Shown here: positions 1 to 7,842 of the stretch, one piece after another | How the letters are laid out: each line of letters begins with the position of its first letter | Position numbering within the stretch: the stretch's first letter is position 1 | Assembly (NCBI GenBank): GCA_934202965.1 | Contig: CAKPYN010000008.1 | Coordinates: forward strand, 25,021 to 89,020 | Length of the DNA: 64,000 nucleotides | Source of the DNA: an uncultured Megasphaera sp. | Lineage (GTDB): Bacteria > Bacillota > Negativicutes > Veillonellales > Megasphaeraceae | Direction of reading: 5' to 3' | Made by a program: the position numbers and the translations under genes | The notes under the pieces: model-generated | Database searches by the model: none | Told to the model about the DNA's origin: nothing | The model's input: the letters and a program-made list of their open reading frames with translations, nothing else

Positions 1-524
1 ACAACCGGCAATATTTCCTGTTCACTATATCCCAAACCAACAAGAGCGTCTACTGCTTCGGACATCATTCCCTTTGAAGCTGCTGTCGACGGCACCGCAA
101 TATCTGCCACCGCACCATCATCTACCGGCCCGATTTTATCTTGCAATTCTAAGACAATACGTTCTGCTGTTTTTTTCCCAATGCCAGGCATTTTTGTAAG
201 CACTTTGATATTTTTTTGATGGACAGCCAAGCGGAATCCGTCTGGGTTTACGGCACTCAACACACCGAGGGCCACTTTCGGACCGACCCCATTGACACTA
301 ATCAGCAGCATAAATAAATCGTATTCATCCTGCGTGGCAAATCCATACAACAAAATAGCATCTTCACGTACATTCATATACGTAAAGACCGTAGTTTCTT
401 TGCCAATCGTCAGCTTTTCCATGGTAGATGCCGGCACAAACACACGATACCCCACACCATGAACATCTATAAAACAATGTTCTTTAAATAGATGGGTTAC
501 GATTCCCTTCAGATAGCCAATCAT
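1..524 (-). CDS. ruvA: Holliday junction branch migration protein RuvA (3' end outside window)
   Basis: Reading the minus strand from the ATG at 524 gives a protein beginning MIGYLKGIVTHLF, the usual RuvA N-terminus (OB-fold domain), followed by a helix-hairpin-helix region with MPGIGKKTAERIVLEL. RuvA binds four-way junctions as a tetramer and loads the RuvB motor during recombinational repair. The start overlaps the ruvC stop in an ATGA (521-524), which indicates translational coupling. About 174 codons are visible; the C-terminal domain III that contacts RuvB is cut by the window edge, and ruvB would be expected next beyond position 1. Confidence 0.95.
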   Translation of the reverse strand, partial: MIGYLKGIVTHLFKEHCFIDVHGVGYRVFVPASTMEKLTIGKETTVFTYMNVREDAILLYGFATQDEYDLFMLLISVNGVGPKVALGVLSAVNPDGFRLAVHQKNIKVLTKMPGIGKKTAERIVLELQDKIGPVDDGAVADIAVPSTAASKGMMSEAVDALVGLGYSEQEILPV

Positions 525-1021
525 AATTGCACCGTCCTTCGCAAACTCTGGGAATGACTGCAGTATACGGCATAAATCGCCATGGCCAACCCGTCTGCAG
601 CATCATCTGGTTTAATTTTTTCATGTATACCCAAGAGACGCATGGTCATATCTATAACCTGCTCTTTCGTAGCCCTGCCGTATCCAGTAACACCTTGTTT
701 GACCTGGAGCGGTGAAAATTCCAAAATAGGTATGTGTGCCTGCTGGGCCGTCAAAAGAATAATACCTCGTGCCTGGCCGACGGTAATCGCCGTTGTCACA
801 TTGCGGTTAAAAAAAAGCTGTTCCACACCAATCACATCGGGCTTATATTTCGCATATAGTTCATTTAAGCCTTCAAAAAGTGTACCCAGTCGTTCTGCAT
901 CCGTATGATCCGGCGTCGTTTGTATCGTTCCATACGTAACTGGCTTCAGGCGGCTTCCCATCGAATCTACAACGCCAAATCCACAAATCGCCGTTCCCGG
1001 ATCGATTCCCATTGCACGCAT
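521..1021 (-). CDS. ruvC: Crossover junction endodeoxyribonuclease RuvC
   Basis: 166 residues, the normal size. RuvC is the metal-dependent resolvase that nicks Holliday junctions symmetrically. Catalytic acidic residues are visible: Asp7 in MGIDPG, the Glu in VIGVEQLFF near residue 67, and the DDAADG pair near 138-142. The start at 1021 has a GGGGG ribosome site nine bases upstream; a second ATG three codons later is also possible. It precedes and overlaps ruvA, as in many Firmicutes. A TATAAT at 1069-1074 on this strand is the likely -10 element. Confidence 0.96.
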   Translation of the reverse strand: MRAMGIDPGTAICGFGVVDSMGSRLKPVTYGTIQTTPDHTDAERLGTLFEGLNELYAKYKPDVIGVEQLFFNRNVTTAITVGQARGIILLTAQQAHIPILEFSPLQVKQGVTGYGRATKEQVIDMTMRLLGIHEKIKPDDAADGLAMAIYAVYCSHSQSLRRTVQL

Positions 1022-1068
1022 CGGTTTTAGCCCCCTTCTTTATATCATCACTAAATAGACTAACGTTT

Positions 1069-1116
1069 ATTATAGCATGAAACAAGGGAGCAGGGCTAGT
1101 CCTGCTCCCTTGTTTT
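1069..1116 (-). terminator. Stem-loop after the MscS gene, overlapping the ruvC promoter
   Basis: AACAAGGGAGCAGG and CCTGCTCCCTTGTT form a 13-14 bp stem at 1081-1114 with a five-base loop. It lies downstream of the MscS-type gene (stop at 1212) and ends just before a TATAAT (1069-1074, minus strand) that probably serves ruvC. The T-run after the stem is short, so termination strength is uncertain. A terminator abutting the next promoter is a compact arrangement. Confidence 0.6.
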
Positions 1117-1211
1117 CTATGAGATGATTTTGCACATACCCTTATTTTATTTGTGTATCTATCATTTTCTATTGTCGTTAAACCTGTCGCATGAATCAAT
1201 ATTTTTTATTG

Positions 1212-2243
1212 TTAATCATGACGAATCAACAAATGAATATTTTCTTTTTTATACGTCGTATAGATTTCCTTAATAAACTGATGTTTGAGAACGGCTTCAT
1301 CGACAATGTTGCGAATGCGCAGTACGACTTTGAATGATATGCCATAGTCTCCCATCTTGTCATATCGGACGAGAGGCTGGAAACCTGTTACACCATATGT
1401 ACTGGACTCAAGAATATGACGAGCTACTCTAAGCGTCACATCTTCAACATGCTGCAAGTCATTATCATACGTAATGGTCAAAGGAATAAAAATCGTACAT
1501 TCTGCCAAGGGTTGTTCATAATTCGTCAATGTTGCCGTGGCAATGCTTTTATTCGGCACAATAACCATGTTTCCTGTCGCTGTACGAATGGTCGTGTTGC
1601 GCCAATTCATATCCACTACGCGGCCCGCGTCACCACTGGCCAGACGAATGTAATCACCTATGTGAACCTGCTTGGATACCAACGTCGTAATACCAGAAAA
1701 GAGATTAGCCAACGTATCCTGAAGGGCCAGGGCAGATGCCAAGCCGCCGGCACCCAGCGCGGTCAGCAGTGGTGATATGGAAATGCCATAAGAGCTAAGA
1801 ATAAACAGTGCACCCACAAGATATACACCTAAATCCACGACAGTTGTCAAAATAGACGTTCCTGCCGTTTTATCGCCGCTTTTAGAAAGCTTGTCTTTCA
1901 AAAACGAAGACGCCATATGAGCGCAGAAAAAGGTAATCGTAATAATCACGACGCTGTGATAGTGATAAGACAGGGAATTTTGTACAAAAACAGGTAAATT
2001 CAATATATCTTTTGTCAGCTGAATCCCCAGCAAAATCCCCAAAAGCGTCGGCATAAAGCGAAAAATACGGCGCCAATTATCACGCGATACGTGCGTCACC
2101 CGGCAAAGGAATTCAATCAACAGGCGAAACAGGCCGTGCAAAATCAAAATTCCTATGATAATAAACAAAATAAAGGCCAGAAAATGAACATGGGGCCCGC
2201 CATGTTCTAATTCAAAGCCTATTGTAGTACGAATCCAATCCAT
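1212..2243 (-). CDS. Small-conductance mechanosensitive ion channel (MscS family)
   Basis: 343 residues from the ATG at 2243, chosen because GGAGG lies seven bases upstream; the longer open frame to 2288 has no such site. Hydrophobic segments fill the first half. The pore-lining helix shows the MscS pattern of alternating Gly and Ala (LTALGAGGLASALAL, about residues 165-180), followed by the beta-domain (IGDYIRL, GRVVDMNWRNTTIRT, VIVPNKS). Members open under membrane tension to release solutes during osmotic downshock. It sits alone between the rpmF terminator and ruvC. Fits the YkuT/MscS branch; no ion-selectivity residues are evident. Confidence 0.9.
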   Translation of the reverse strand: MDWIRTTIGFELEHGGPHVHFLAFILFIIIGILILHGLFRLLIEFLCRVTHVSRDNWRRIFRFMPTLLGILLGIQLTKDILNLPVFVQNSLSYHYHSVVIITITFFCAHMASSFLKDKLSKSGDKTAGTSILTTVVDLGVYLVGALFILSSYGISISPLLTALGAGGLASALALQDTLANLFSGITTLVSKQVHIGDYIRLASGDAGRVVDMNWRNTTIRTATGNMVIVPNKSIATATLTNYEQPLAECTIFIPLTITYDNDLQHVEDVTLRVARHILESSTYGVTGFQPLVRYDKMGDYGISFKVVLRIRNIVDEAVLKHQFIKEIYTTYKKENIHLLIRHD

Positions 2244-2304
2244 ACTAGTCCTCCGAATTCTAATGTGGATACAAAATGACAATTTCATTTATACATTGAA
2301 ACGA

Positions 2305-2345
2305 TAGAAAAAAAGGACGCCCTTTTTTTCAGGACGTCCTTTTTA
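2305..2345 (-). terminator. Intrinsic terminator after rpmF
   Basis: AAAAAGGACG and CGTCCTTTTT (2310-2343) form a ten-base stem around a 13-base loop, with a run of seven T on the minus strand after the stem. It follows the rpmF stop at 2357. Confidence 0.8.
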
Positions 2346-2356
2346 TATACATTGTC

Positions 2357-2542
2357 TTATTCAGCTGTTGTGTTATTGACAACCTGTTTGCCTTTGTAGA
2401 AGCCGCAAGTTGGGCATACATGATGAGGCATCATTGCTTCGTGACACTGCGGGCATTCAACGAAACCCGGTGCTGTCAATTTCCAGTTTGCACGACGCAT
2501 TTTCTGACGCGTCTGGGATAATCTGTTCTTTGGTACTGCCAT
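2357..2542 (-). CDS. rpmF: 50S ribosomal protein L32
   Basis: 61 residues beginning MAVPKNRLSQTRQ, the standard bL32 N-terminus, with a zinc ribbon of two CxxC pairs (CPQC, CPTC) in the C-terminal half. The ATG at 2542 is preceded by GGAGG at eight bases; an upstream GTG is not needed. It follows yceD, the conserved arrangement in bacteria. Four-cysteine form, so zinc-dependent. Confidence 0.97.
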   Translation of the reverse strand: MAVPKNRLSQTRQKMRRANWKLTAPGFVECPQCHEAMMPHHVCPTCGFYKGKQVVNNTTAE

Positions 2543-2574
2543 GTTCTGCACCTCCTTAAATCATGGTACGTATT

Positions 2575-3075
2575 TTAGTGCTTTGATTTTAATAAATCTC
2601 CCAAGACTGCAAGCCTTGGATCGATCCTGTCGGTAGGACAACTACAGGGTCCTTCATTCAAGTTTGCGCCGCACTGCGGGCACAGGCCTTTGCAGTCAGG
2701 TCGGCACAAGACCTTCATGGGTTCACTGAGGATCAACGTTTCTCTAATTGTCTCCGTCAAATCGATGTATTCCCCATTATAGGGCAATACGTCATCAGGA
2801 AGCTCTGCTTCCGTACCATAGACTTCAGACAGTGTTGCATTCCGATCCACCGATACCGGTGTCAGGCAACGGCTGCATGTATACATGCCTTTGGTATGTA
2901 TTGTCCCATGGACAACCATGTGATTACCGTCAAACCAATAGGTTCCCTCTACTGCTACCATATCATGATGCCAGGGGAGAGTATCTACCTCACCTAATTC
3001 GGCAGCCGGTCTTTCAAAAGAAAAAGGGAATTTCTTACCTTGTTCTTTGAGTGCTTCTTCGACTTGTAGTTTCAT
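2575..3075 (-). CDS. yceD: DUF177 / YceD family protein
   Basis: 166 residues. The family is linked to 23S rRNA accumulation in bacteria and plants, and the gene nearly always precedes rpmF, as here (gap of 32 bases). Visible features are a CSRC pair near residue 83 and a cysteine-rich C-terminus (CRPDCKGLCPQCG, then CSC) that fits a zinc-binding site. The exact molecular action is not established. Start at 3075 carries MKLQVEEALKEQ. Confidence 0.85.
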   Translation of the reverse strand: MKLQVEEALKEQGKKFPFSFERPAAELGEVDTLPWHHDMVAVEGTYWFDGNHMVVHGTIHTKGMYTCSRCLTPVSVDRNATLSEVYGTEAELPDDVLPYNGEYIDLTETIRETLILSEPMKVLCRPDCKGLCPQCGANLNEGPCSCPTDRIDPRLAVLGDLLKSKH

Positions 3076-3120
3076 ATTTCTACCTCGACCATACTATTAT
3101 ATCTATCTGTAAATACTTTG

Positions 3121-4791
3121 TCAATGTTTTTTTGCTGTTCCTTGGGCGTCTTTGCCAATAAATTCTCGCAGCAATGAATTATGCGGTACAACAGATGAAT
3201 CCAGTCCCCTAAATGGTTTTAGAAATTTTAGCAGACGCTGCGCCTCGATGTAATGGGGACTATCTTTCGTAATTGTCGCCAACAGCGGTTCGGCATATGT
3301 TTTAAGGACAGATAGTTCATACGGCAGTGCTGTATTGAAAATAACATCAGCATCTTCCTGATACGGATAAATGTTTGTTTCTTCTCCACGTCGTACATCA
3401 GCCCATATATCCATCGTAGCCTGAGGACCGCGATCGCGGAACTGCTGATCCCGTACCATGCGGCGAATAATCCTCGTGTCGGATGTGGAAATCCGGTTAT
3501 GGTCATTAATCCGAATCTGCGTCAGCACACCTAACGTAATTTTTACCTTTTCATATCGCGGCAGCATATACGTCAACGAATCATTCAACGCATGAAGTCC
3601 TTCTACGACAATCGGCTGATTCGGTTCCAGCCGTACCGTTTTTTTGTCAAAATATCGTTTTCCCGTCACAAAATCATATCGCGCCAAATGTACTTCTTTT
3701 CCTTGCTGCAGTTCATCAATTTGCTGATTAAACAGGGGTACATTCACAGCCCGCAAGGATTCAAAATCATAACTGCCATCCGGATTTTTAGGTGTTTCTT
3801 CCCGATTATGGAAATAATCATCCAATGAAATTTTAACCGGCCGCAACCCAACGACACGCAACTGTGTTGTTAGCCGCTTGCAAAATGTCGTTTTACCAGC
3901 TGACGAAGGACCGGCAATTAAAATAACTTTTATTTTAGGACGCCGTGTAACAACATAATCTGCAATCTGCGCTAATTTTTTTTCCTGCAGTGCCTCTGCC
4001 ATATCTACAATATCCTGAATCGAATCATCTGCAATATAGTGATTTAAATCAGATACATATTCACAGCGTACAATCCGTCCCCATTCTTCGGCATCCAAAA
4101 ACAGGCGAGCCATTTTGGGAATTTCTTTATATGGCGGCAAGGTGTCCGGATGATCTGGCGTCGGCGTTTCCAAAATAACGCCTGGCGCATACGAACGCAA
4201 ATTAAAGCATGTCAAATACCCCATGCTCGGCAATAGAGGTCCCATATAATAGTCAAAAACAGGGCCGCATTGATACGCCATAATCTGTTTCATATTCGTA
4301 TATCGCAGTAATTCAGCTTCTCGATCTAAATGTCGATTGCGGCACATATCCATCGCAGTTTCTGCACTAATGACAAGTTGAGAAATTTCTGCATTCTGTG
4401 CAACGAGTTCGTCCATACGCCGTTTAATAGAGGTCACATCTCGAACCGTAATCGAATGTCCTATGTCTAATTCACAATACAACGCCTTTCGCAGTGCATG
4501 TTTGACAAAAACGCGTCCATGCGGATATAAATCACTGACCGACCGCGTCAACAGCATCGTAGCCGTACGAATCATACACTGGTTTCCTTCTAATGTACCT
4601 AATGAAAACCAGGAAATATCACCGTCAGCCTGCACTTTGGTCTGCAAACCGACAAATTCATTATTATATAAAGCTGCCGCAACCTGCGGCTTCGCATCCG
4701 GATACTGCTCCTTACTAATTTGCAGCAGGGAGGTTCCTTTTTCTACTGTATATGTTGTGTTTTTCGTTATATCCTTAAGCGTAACCACCAT
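3121..4791 (-). CDS. Nucleoside kinase with N-terminal TGS-like domain (uridine kinase family)
   Basis: 556 residues. Residues 1 to about 65 resemble the TGS domain of threonyl-tRNA synthetase, followed by a segment like the ThrRS second additional domain. A P-loop, GPSSAGKTTF, lies at about 293-302 and opens a uridine kinase-type domain (SLDDYFHNR, VVEGLHALN). Proteins of this architecture are common in Clostridia and Negativicutes and are annotated as nucleoside kinase; the substrate has not been shown by the sequence. The N-terminal part may bind RNA or a regulatory ligand. Upstream of yceD-rpmF with a 45-base gap, so possibly co-transcribed. Confidence 0.85.
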   Translation of the reverse strand: MVVTLKDITKNTTYTVEKGTSLLQISKEQYPDAKPQVAAALYNNEFVGLQTKVQADGDISWFSLGTLEGNQCMIRTATMLLTRSVSDLYPHGRVFVKHALRKALYCELDIGHSITVRDVTSIKRRMDELVAQNAEISQLVISAETAMDMCRNRHLDREAELLRYTNMKQIMAYQCGPVFDYYMGPLLPSMGYLTCFNLRSYAPGVILETPTPDHPDTLPPYKEIPKMARLFLDAEEWGRIVRCEYVSDLNHYIADDSIQDIVDMAEALQEKKLAQIADYVVTRRPKIKVILIAGPSSAGKTTFCKRLTTQLRVVGLRPVKISLDDYFHNREETPKNPDGSYDFESLRAVNVPLFNQQIDELQQGKEVHLARYDFVTGKRYFDKKTVRLEPNQPIVVEGLHALNDSLTYMLPRYEKVKITLGVLTQIRINDHNRISTSDTRIIRRMVRDQQFRDRGPQATMDIWADVRRGEETNIYPYQEDADVIFNTALPYELSVLKTYAEPLLATITKDSPHYIEAQRLLKFLKPFRGLDSSVVPHNSLLREFIGKDAQGTAKKH

Positions 4792-4929
4792 TTATCCCTC
4801 CTCCAGCCATTCGGCGGCTATGATTACGAAACATGCATATATTAACATAATTCGTCAAAAAATGCGTATTTCCTTTTTTATGGTATAATATGGATATATT
4901 TTATATATTACTAAAAAGAAGGGTAACGT

Positions 4930-5955
4930 ATGATATATAAATTCATCGATGGAAAATTGCTGTTAGCACTTGCCGTTCTTTGCGGCTGTCTTGGTGCAGC
5001 ATATGGCTCCTATGAAGGCATATACAAAACCACACCAGACTATTCACTGCATTGTCTAAAGCAAGCCGCTAAACAGCATCATGATGATGTATGGACACGT
5101 TGGATTGACAAAGATGCGGTCATTCATGATGCATATAACGGATTCATACAATTTCACCATCAACAACTTGCAACGCCTCTGCAAAAACTGACATGGCTTC
5201 CTATTCAAAATGACCTAGAATCCGCATTAACTACATGGATTGAACACGAGATAACGCAATCAGATACAACTAATATAGAACAAGCTCAAGCCATACTTGC
5301 CAATCATTTAAAAAATATGGGCATTTCTCTGCCCCTTACGGGCTGGTCCCTTTCTTCTTCTTCATGGAGCCGCCGTATTGACGATTCCCATGCCGAAATA
5401 ACACTCTATTTTTATCATCCCTCACTGCAGCAAACTATTCCTTGTACGGTTTCTATGGAACGTACAGGGCCGAAGGAATGGCATATTACAGGCATAACCC
5501 ATATACAAGATAGTATTCAGCAGCTGCAACAGGCTTATTTAGAAGCTCTAGATAAAGAAAATGGTCCTATGCGTCATCAAATTGCTTCTATGCTAGAGGT
5601 AAAACACGTTAGGTCCCGTCTGGTTCGTAGTGATGACTATACCCAAGTATTTCTGCGCATGGAGTATACTCCCGTATTCCACATCCCGCGTCAACAGATT
5701 TTGGATGTCCAAGGCATATATGAACTTCGCCGTAAAACAGACCATGAACTGTTCTTTACCGCACCTGTTCACCTTTCTCTAACATCGGACAAAACAACGC
5801 GCATGGCTCAATTTCCACTGCGTTCCTCTATACCTGCACAAGAAGAGATCATGAAGTCTCCCTCCTTAACAAACACAGAAAGTTTTCTGTATATTCATGC
5901 CGTTACCCTGCGTGACGGCACATCGTACGCTTTAGAAACAACATTATCTTTCTGA
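4930..5955 (+). CDS. Membrane-anchored protein of unknown function
   Basis: 341 residues. One hydrophobic segment near residues 9-28 (LLLALAVLCGCLGAAYG) followed by a soluble region, so probably anchored at the inner membrane and facing the periplasm. The segment just after the anchor (TPDYSLHCLKQAAKQ, then WIDKDAVIHDAYNG) recalls the repeated YSL..K.A...HD..VD pattern of DUF2939-like proteins; this is a weak resemblance by eye. It is alone, divergent from the nucleoside kinase gene, with a TATAAT-type -10 upstream (about 4885). I do not recognise a function. Confidence 0.75.
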   Translation: MIYKFIDGKLLLALAVLCGCLGAAYGSYEGIYKTTPDYSLHCLKQAAKQHHDDVWTRWIDKDAVIHDAYNGFIQFHHQQLATPLQKLTWLPIQNDLESALTTWIEHEITQSDTTNIEQAQAILANHLKNMGISLPLTGWSLSSSSWSRRIDDSHAEITLYFYHPSLQQTIPCTVSMERTGPKEWHITGITHIQDSIQQLQQAYLEALDKENGPMRHQIASMLEVKHVRSRLVRSDDYTQVFLRMEYTPVFHIPRQQILDVQGIYELRRKTDHELFFTAPVHLSLTSDKTTRMAQFPLRSSIPAQEEIMKSPSLTNTESFLYIHAVTLRDGTSYALETTLSF

Positions 5956-5963
5956 TTTCTCAT

Positions 5964-6065
5964 AAAAAAAGACTGTTGTTCCCTCTGATATGCAATATCG
6001 TAAGTAGATAACGTGCTATACCTTATCCACTTGCAGTATTACCTGGGATGCAACAGTCTTTTTTC
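5964..6065. terminator. Long imperfect hairpin between convergent genes (bidirectional terminator)
   Basis: AAAGACTGTTG at 5968-5978 pairs with CAACAGTCTTT at 6051-6061, with A-run and T-run at either end, so it can stop transcription from both sides. The 72-base interior is itself largely foldable: CCC/GGG near the base and TTATCCACTT against AAGTAGATAA in the centre. Unusually long for a plain terminator. Confidence 0.7.
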
Positions 6066-6074
6066 ATAAAACAA

Positions 6075-6494
6075 TTAACGACTATATACTTCTATAATTT
6101 TAGGTTTTGCATTATCATCATTTGTTAAGGAACGATCAAATAACTTAACACCTACAGCCCCTAGCAGAAATCCTATGATGCCGCCGGCAATCGCTGTCTG
6201 CGTCGCATCCATAGCCTGAGCTATTCCTAGCCAATGTCCCAGCAAAGCCCCTGCAGCGGCAACCAACAACGGCATAATAAAGCAAACGAATGCGCCAATG
6301 ACGATATTGACTTCCCGCACTTCAAACTTAACATGTTGGCCGACTTGCGCTCCAATCGGATTGCGCGCCAAAACGACAATGTGTTCCGCTCCCGGACAAG
6401 CACCACAGGCAATACAGTCAGAATGGCGTCCTACTTTTACTTCTACCAATCCATCTTCTTTTTCTGAAATAATAGTACCTTCTTCTATTTTCAT
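6075..6494 (-). CDS. RseC/SoxR-reducing-system family membrane protein
   Basis: 139 residues from the ATG at 6494, chosen because AAGGGG sits seven bases upstream. The N-terminal part carries a C-x2-C-x2-C cluster (DCIACGACPG, about residues 24-33), then two membrane helices (VIGAFVCFIMPLLVAAAGALLG and IAGGIIGFLLGAVGV by position about 66-87 and 100-117). RseC is associated with electron transfer to SoxR and the Rnf complex in proteobacteria; in anaerobic Firmicutes its partner is unclear. No rnf genes lie nearby. Confidence 0.8.
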   Translation of the reverse strand: MKIEEGTIISEKEDGLVEVKVGRHSDCIACGACPGAEHIVVLARNPIGAQVGQHVKFEVREVNIVIGAFVCFIMPLLVAAAGALLGHWLGIAQAMDATQTAIAGGIIGFLLGAVGVKLFDRSLTNDDNAKPKIIEVYSR

Positions 6495-6694
6495 GATGAT
6501 GCCCCTTCTTTCATCTAACGAATAATCATTTTTAATTACTCTGTTCACTATGTATTATAGCATGAACCAGGAACTCAATCAACACCTTTACAGTGCAGTT
6601 TTAAAGTCATTCCTATAGCTCAACCAAGACATGACAGCCTTCTCCTAAAACACGACACAGAACGTGCAACATCGCATGCGCAGCACGCCTTGGC

Positions 6695-7744
6695 TTAGTG
6701 TATGTTAAATCGTTTTATTTCTTCGTCAGAATAGCCGCAGTTTACCCATTTTTTCGTATAATAGTTCCATTCGGCAAACAATTCTTGCAACCGTTTTTTC
6801 TCTCCCTTACGAACAATTATCTGTTTTATGGATAAATCTTCTATAATATCATCCGGACTCCAGCCACTAGCCATTTCATCTATAATATCGCCCATCACAT
6901 CCAATGTTTGATTCTTAGAAAGAGACGTATATTTATATAACTTTGTCATGCCTTGTTTCACCATATGCGGATTGAAATAGAGAATATTGCCTGTCGCTTC
7001 ATTTTCAATTTCCCTGAGTGACGGTATGTAATATACATCCAGTACACGGTCATGCAGTAAAGACTCTACATTTTCTTTCGTCATCAAAATATCGCAAACA
7101 AGATCGTCCTGTAAAAAATAGGTTTGCATCTCTTGGGGAATTAGCTGCATCATCGAGCCGATTTCCAAGGCATTGCTTTGGAACGTCTTGTGCTGGTTGT
7201 ACAGTTCCACCAAAATATAAAAAGGCATGGCACCGTATAAATTTTTTGCCATAGCCAAACATTGCTGCAGCCATTGCATTTTTTTACGACGCTGTAAGAA
7301 TTCATCCCGCTGCGCAGCTTGGAACCCTTCTTTGATTTCTTGAGGAATAATAATATATCCTTCTTCATCATAACCCAAGTATTGGCTGACAGCTAGTGCA
7401 GGCAAAGGTGTATCTGTGTTAAGCGGGCAGGCCTTTTCGTAGGACACAAGATCTTTCAACAGATTCCATTCTTCTTCATACATGCAGAGCAAACACCGTT
7501 CAATGCGGTTATTTTTCGTTATGCCTGCATATATTTTATCGATGCGCTCCTGTTTTTTGTCAGCGCTTTTAATCTCAATGTGCAGGGAATCTCCTATTTC
7601 TTTGAGTTCATCTCGTGTATAATCAGCCAAGGCCGTTTTGAGAGTATATGGATATACTACTTTTCTGTTTTTTTTCTTTTCTGCATGCATCGCCGCTAAA
7701 TTCGTATGCATCCATACTGTATCTTGTGAAGATGTTTCTTTCAC
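6695..7744 (-). CDS. Hypothetical protein with a SAP/Rho-N-like N-terminus
   Basis: 349 residues, no signal peptide or membrane helix. Residues about 32-70 (YTLKTALADYTRDELKEIGD) resemble the short helical SAP or Rho-N fold, which binds nucleic acid; the rest is helical, rich in charged residues, and unrecognised. It ends in a Trp/Tyr-rich segment (EWNYYTKKWVNCGYSD). It stands alone between RseC and the aspS terminator. Similar full-length proteins are, to my knowledge, uncharacterised. Confidence 0.7.
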   Translation of the reverse strand: MKETSSQDTVWMHTNLAAMHAEKKKNRKVVYPYTLKTALADYTRDELKEIGDSLHIEIKSADKKQERIDKIYAGITKNNRIERCLLCMYEEEWNLLKDLVSYEKACPLNTDTPLPALAVSQYLGYDEEGYIIIPQEIKEGFQAAQRDEFLQRRKKMQWLQQCLAMAKNLYGAMPFYILVELYNQHKTFQSNALEIGSMMQLIPQEMQTYFLQDDLVCDILMTKENVESLLHDRVLDVYYIPSLREIENEATGNILYFNPHMVKQGMTKLYKYTSLSKNQTLDVMGDIIDEMASGWSPDDIIEDLSIKQIIVRKGEKKRLQELFAEWNYYTKKWVNCGYSDEEIKRFNIH

Positions 7745-7792
7745 TATGGTTCCTCCCTATCAGATATTTCTATGTATATTTCGCATTGATTT

Positions 7793-7826
7793 AAAAAAGG
7801 TATCGACATTTGCCGATACCTTTTTC
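7793..7826 (-). terminator. Intrinsic terminator of the recJ-to-aspS operon
   Basis: AAAAAAGGTATCG, a seven-base loop region, and CGATACCTTTTT form a symmetrical stem with A- and T-runs at both sides. It lies 17 bases beyond the aspS stop. Confidence 0.85.
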
Positions 7827-7842
7827 ATCTCATTACGCGTTT

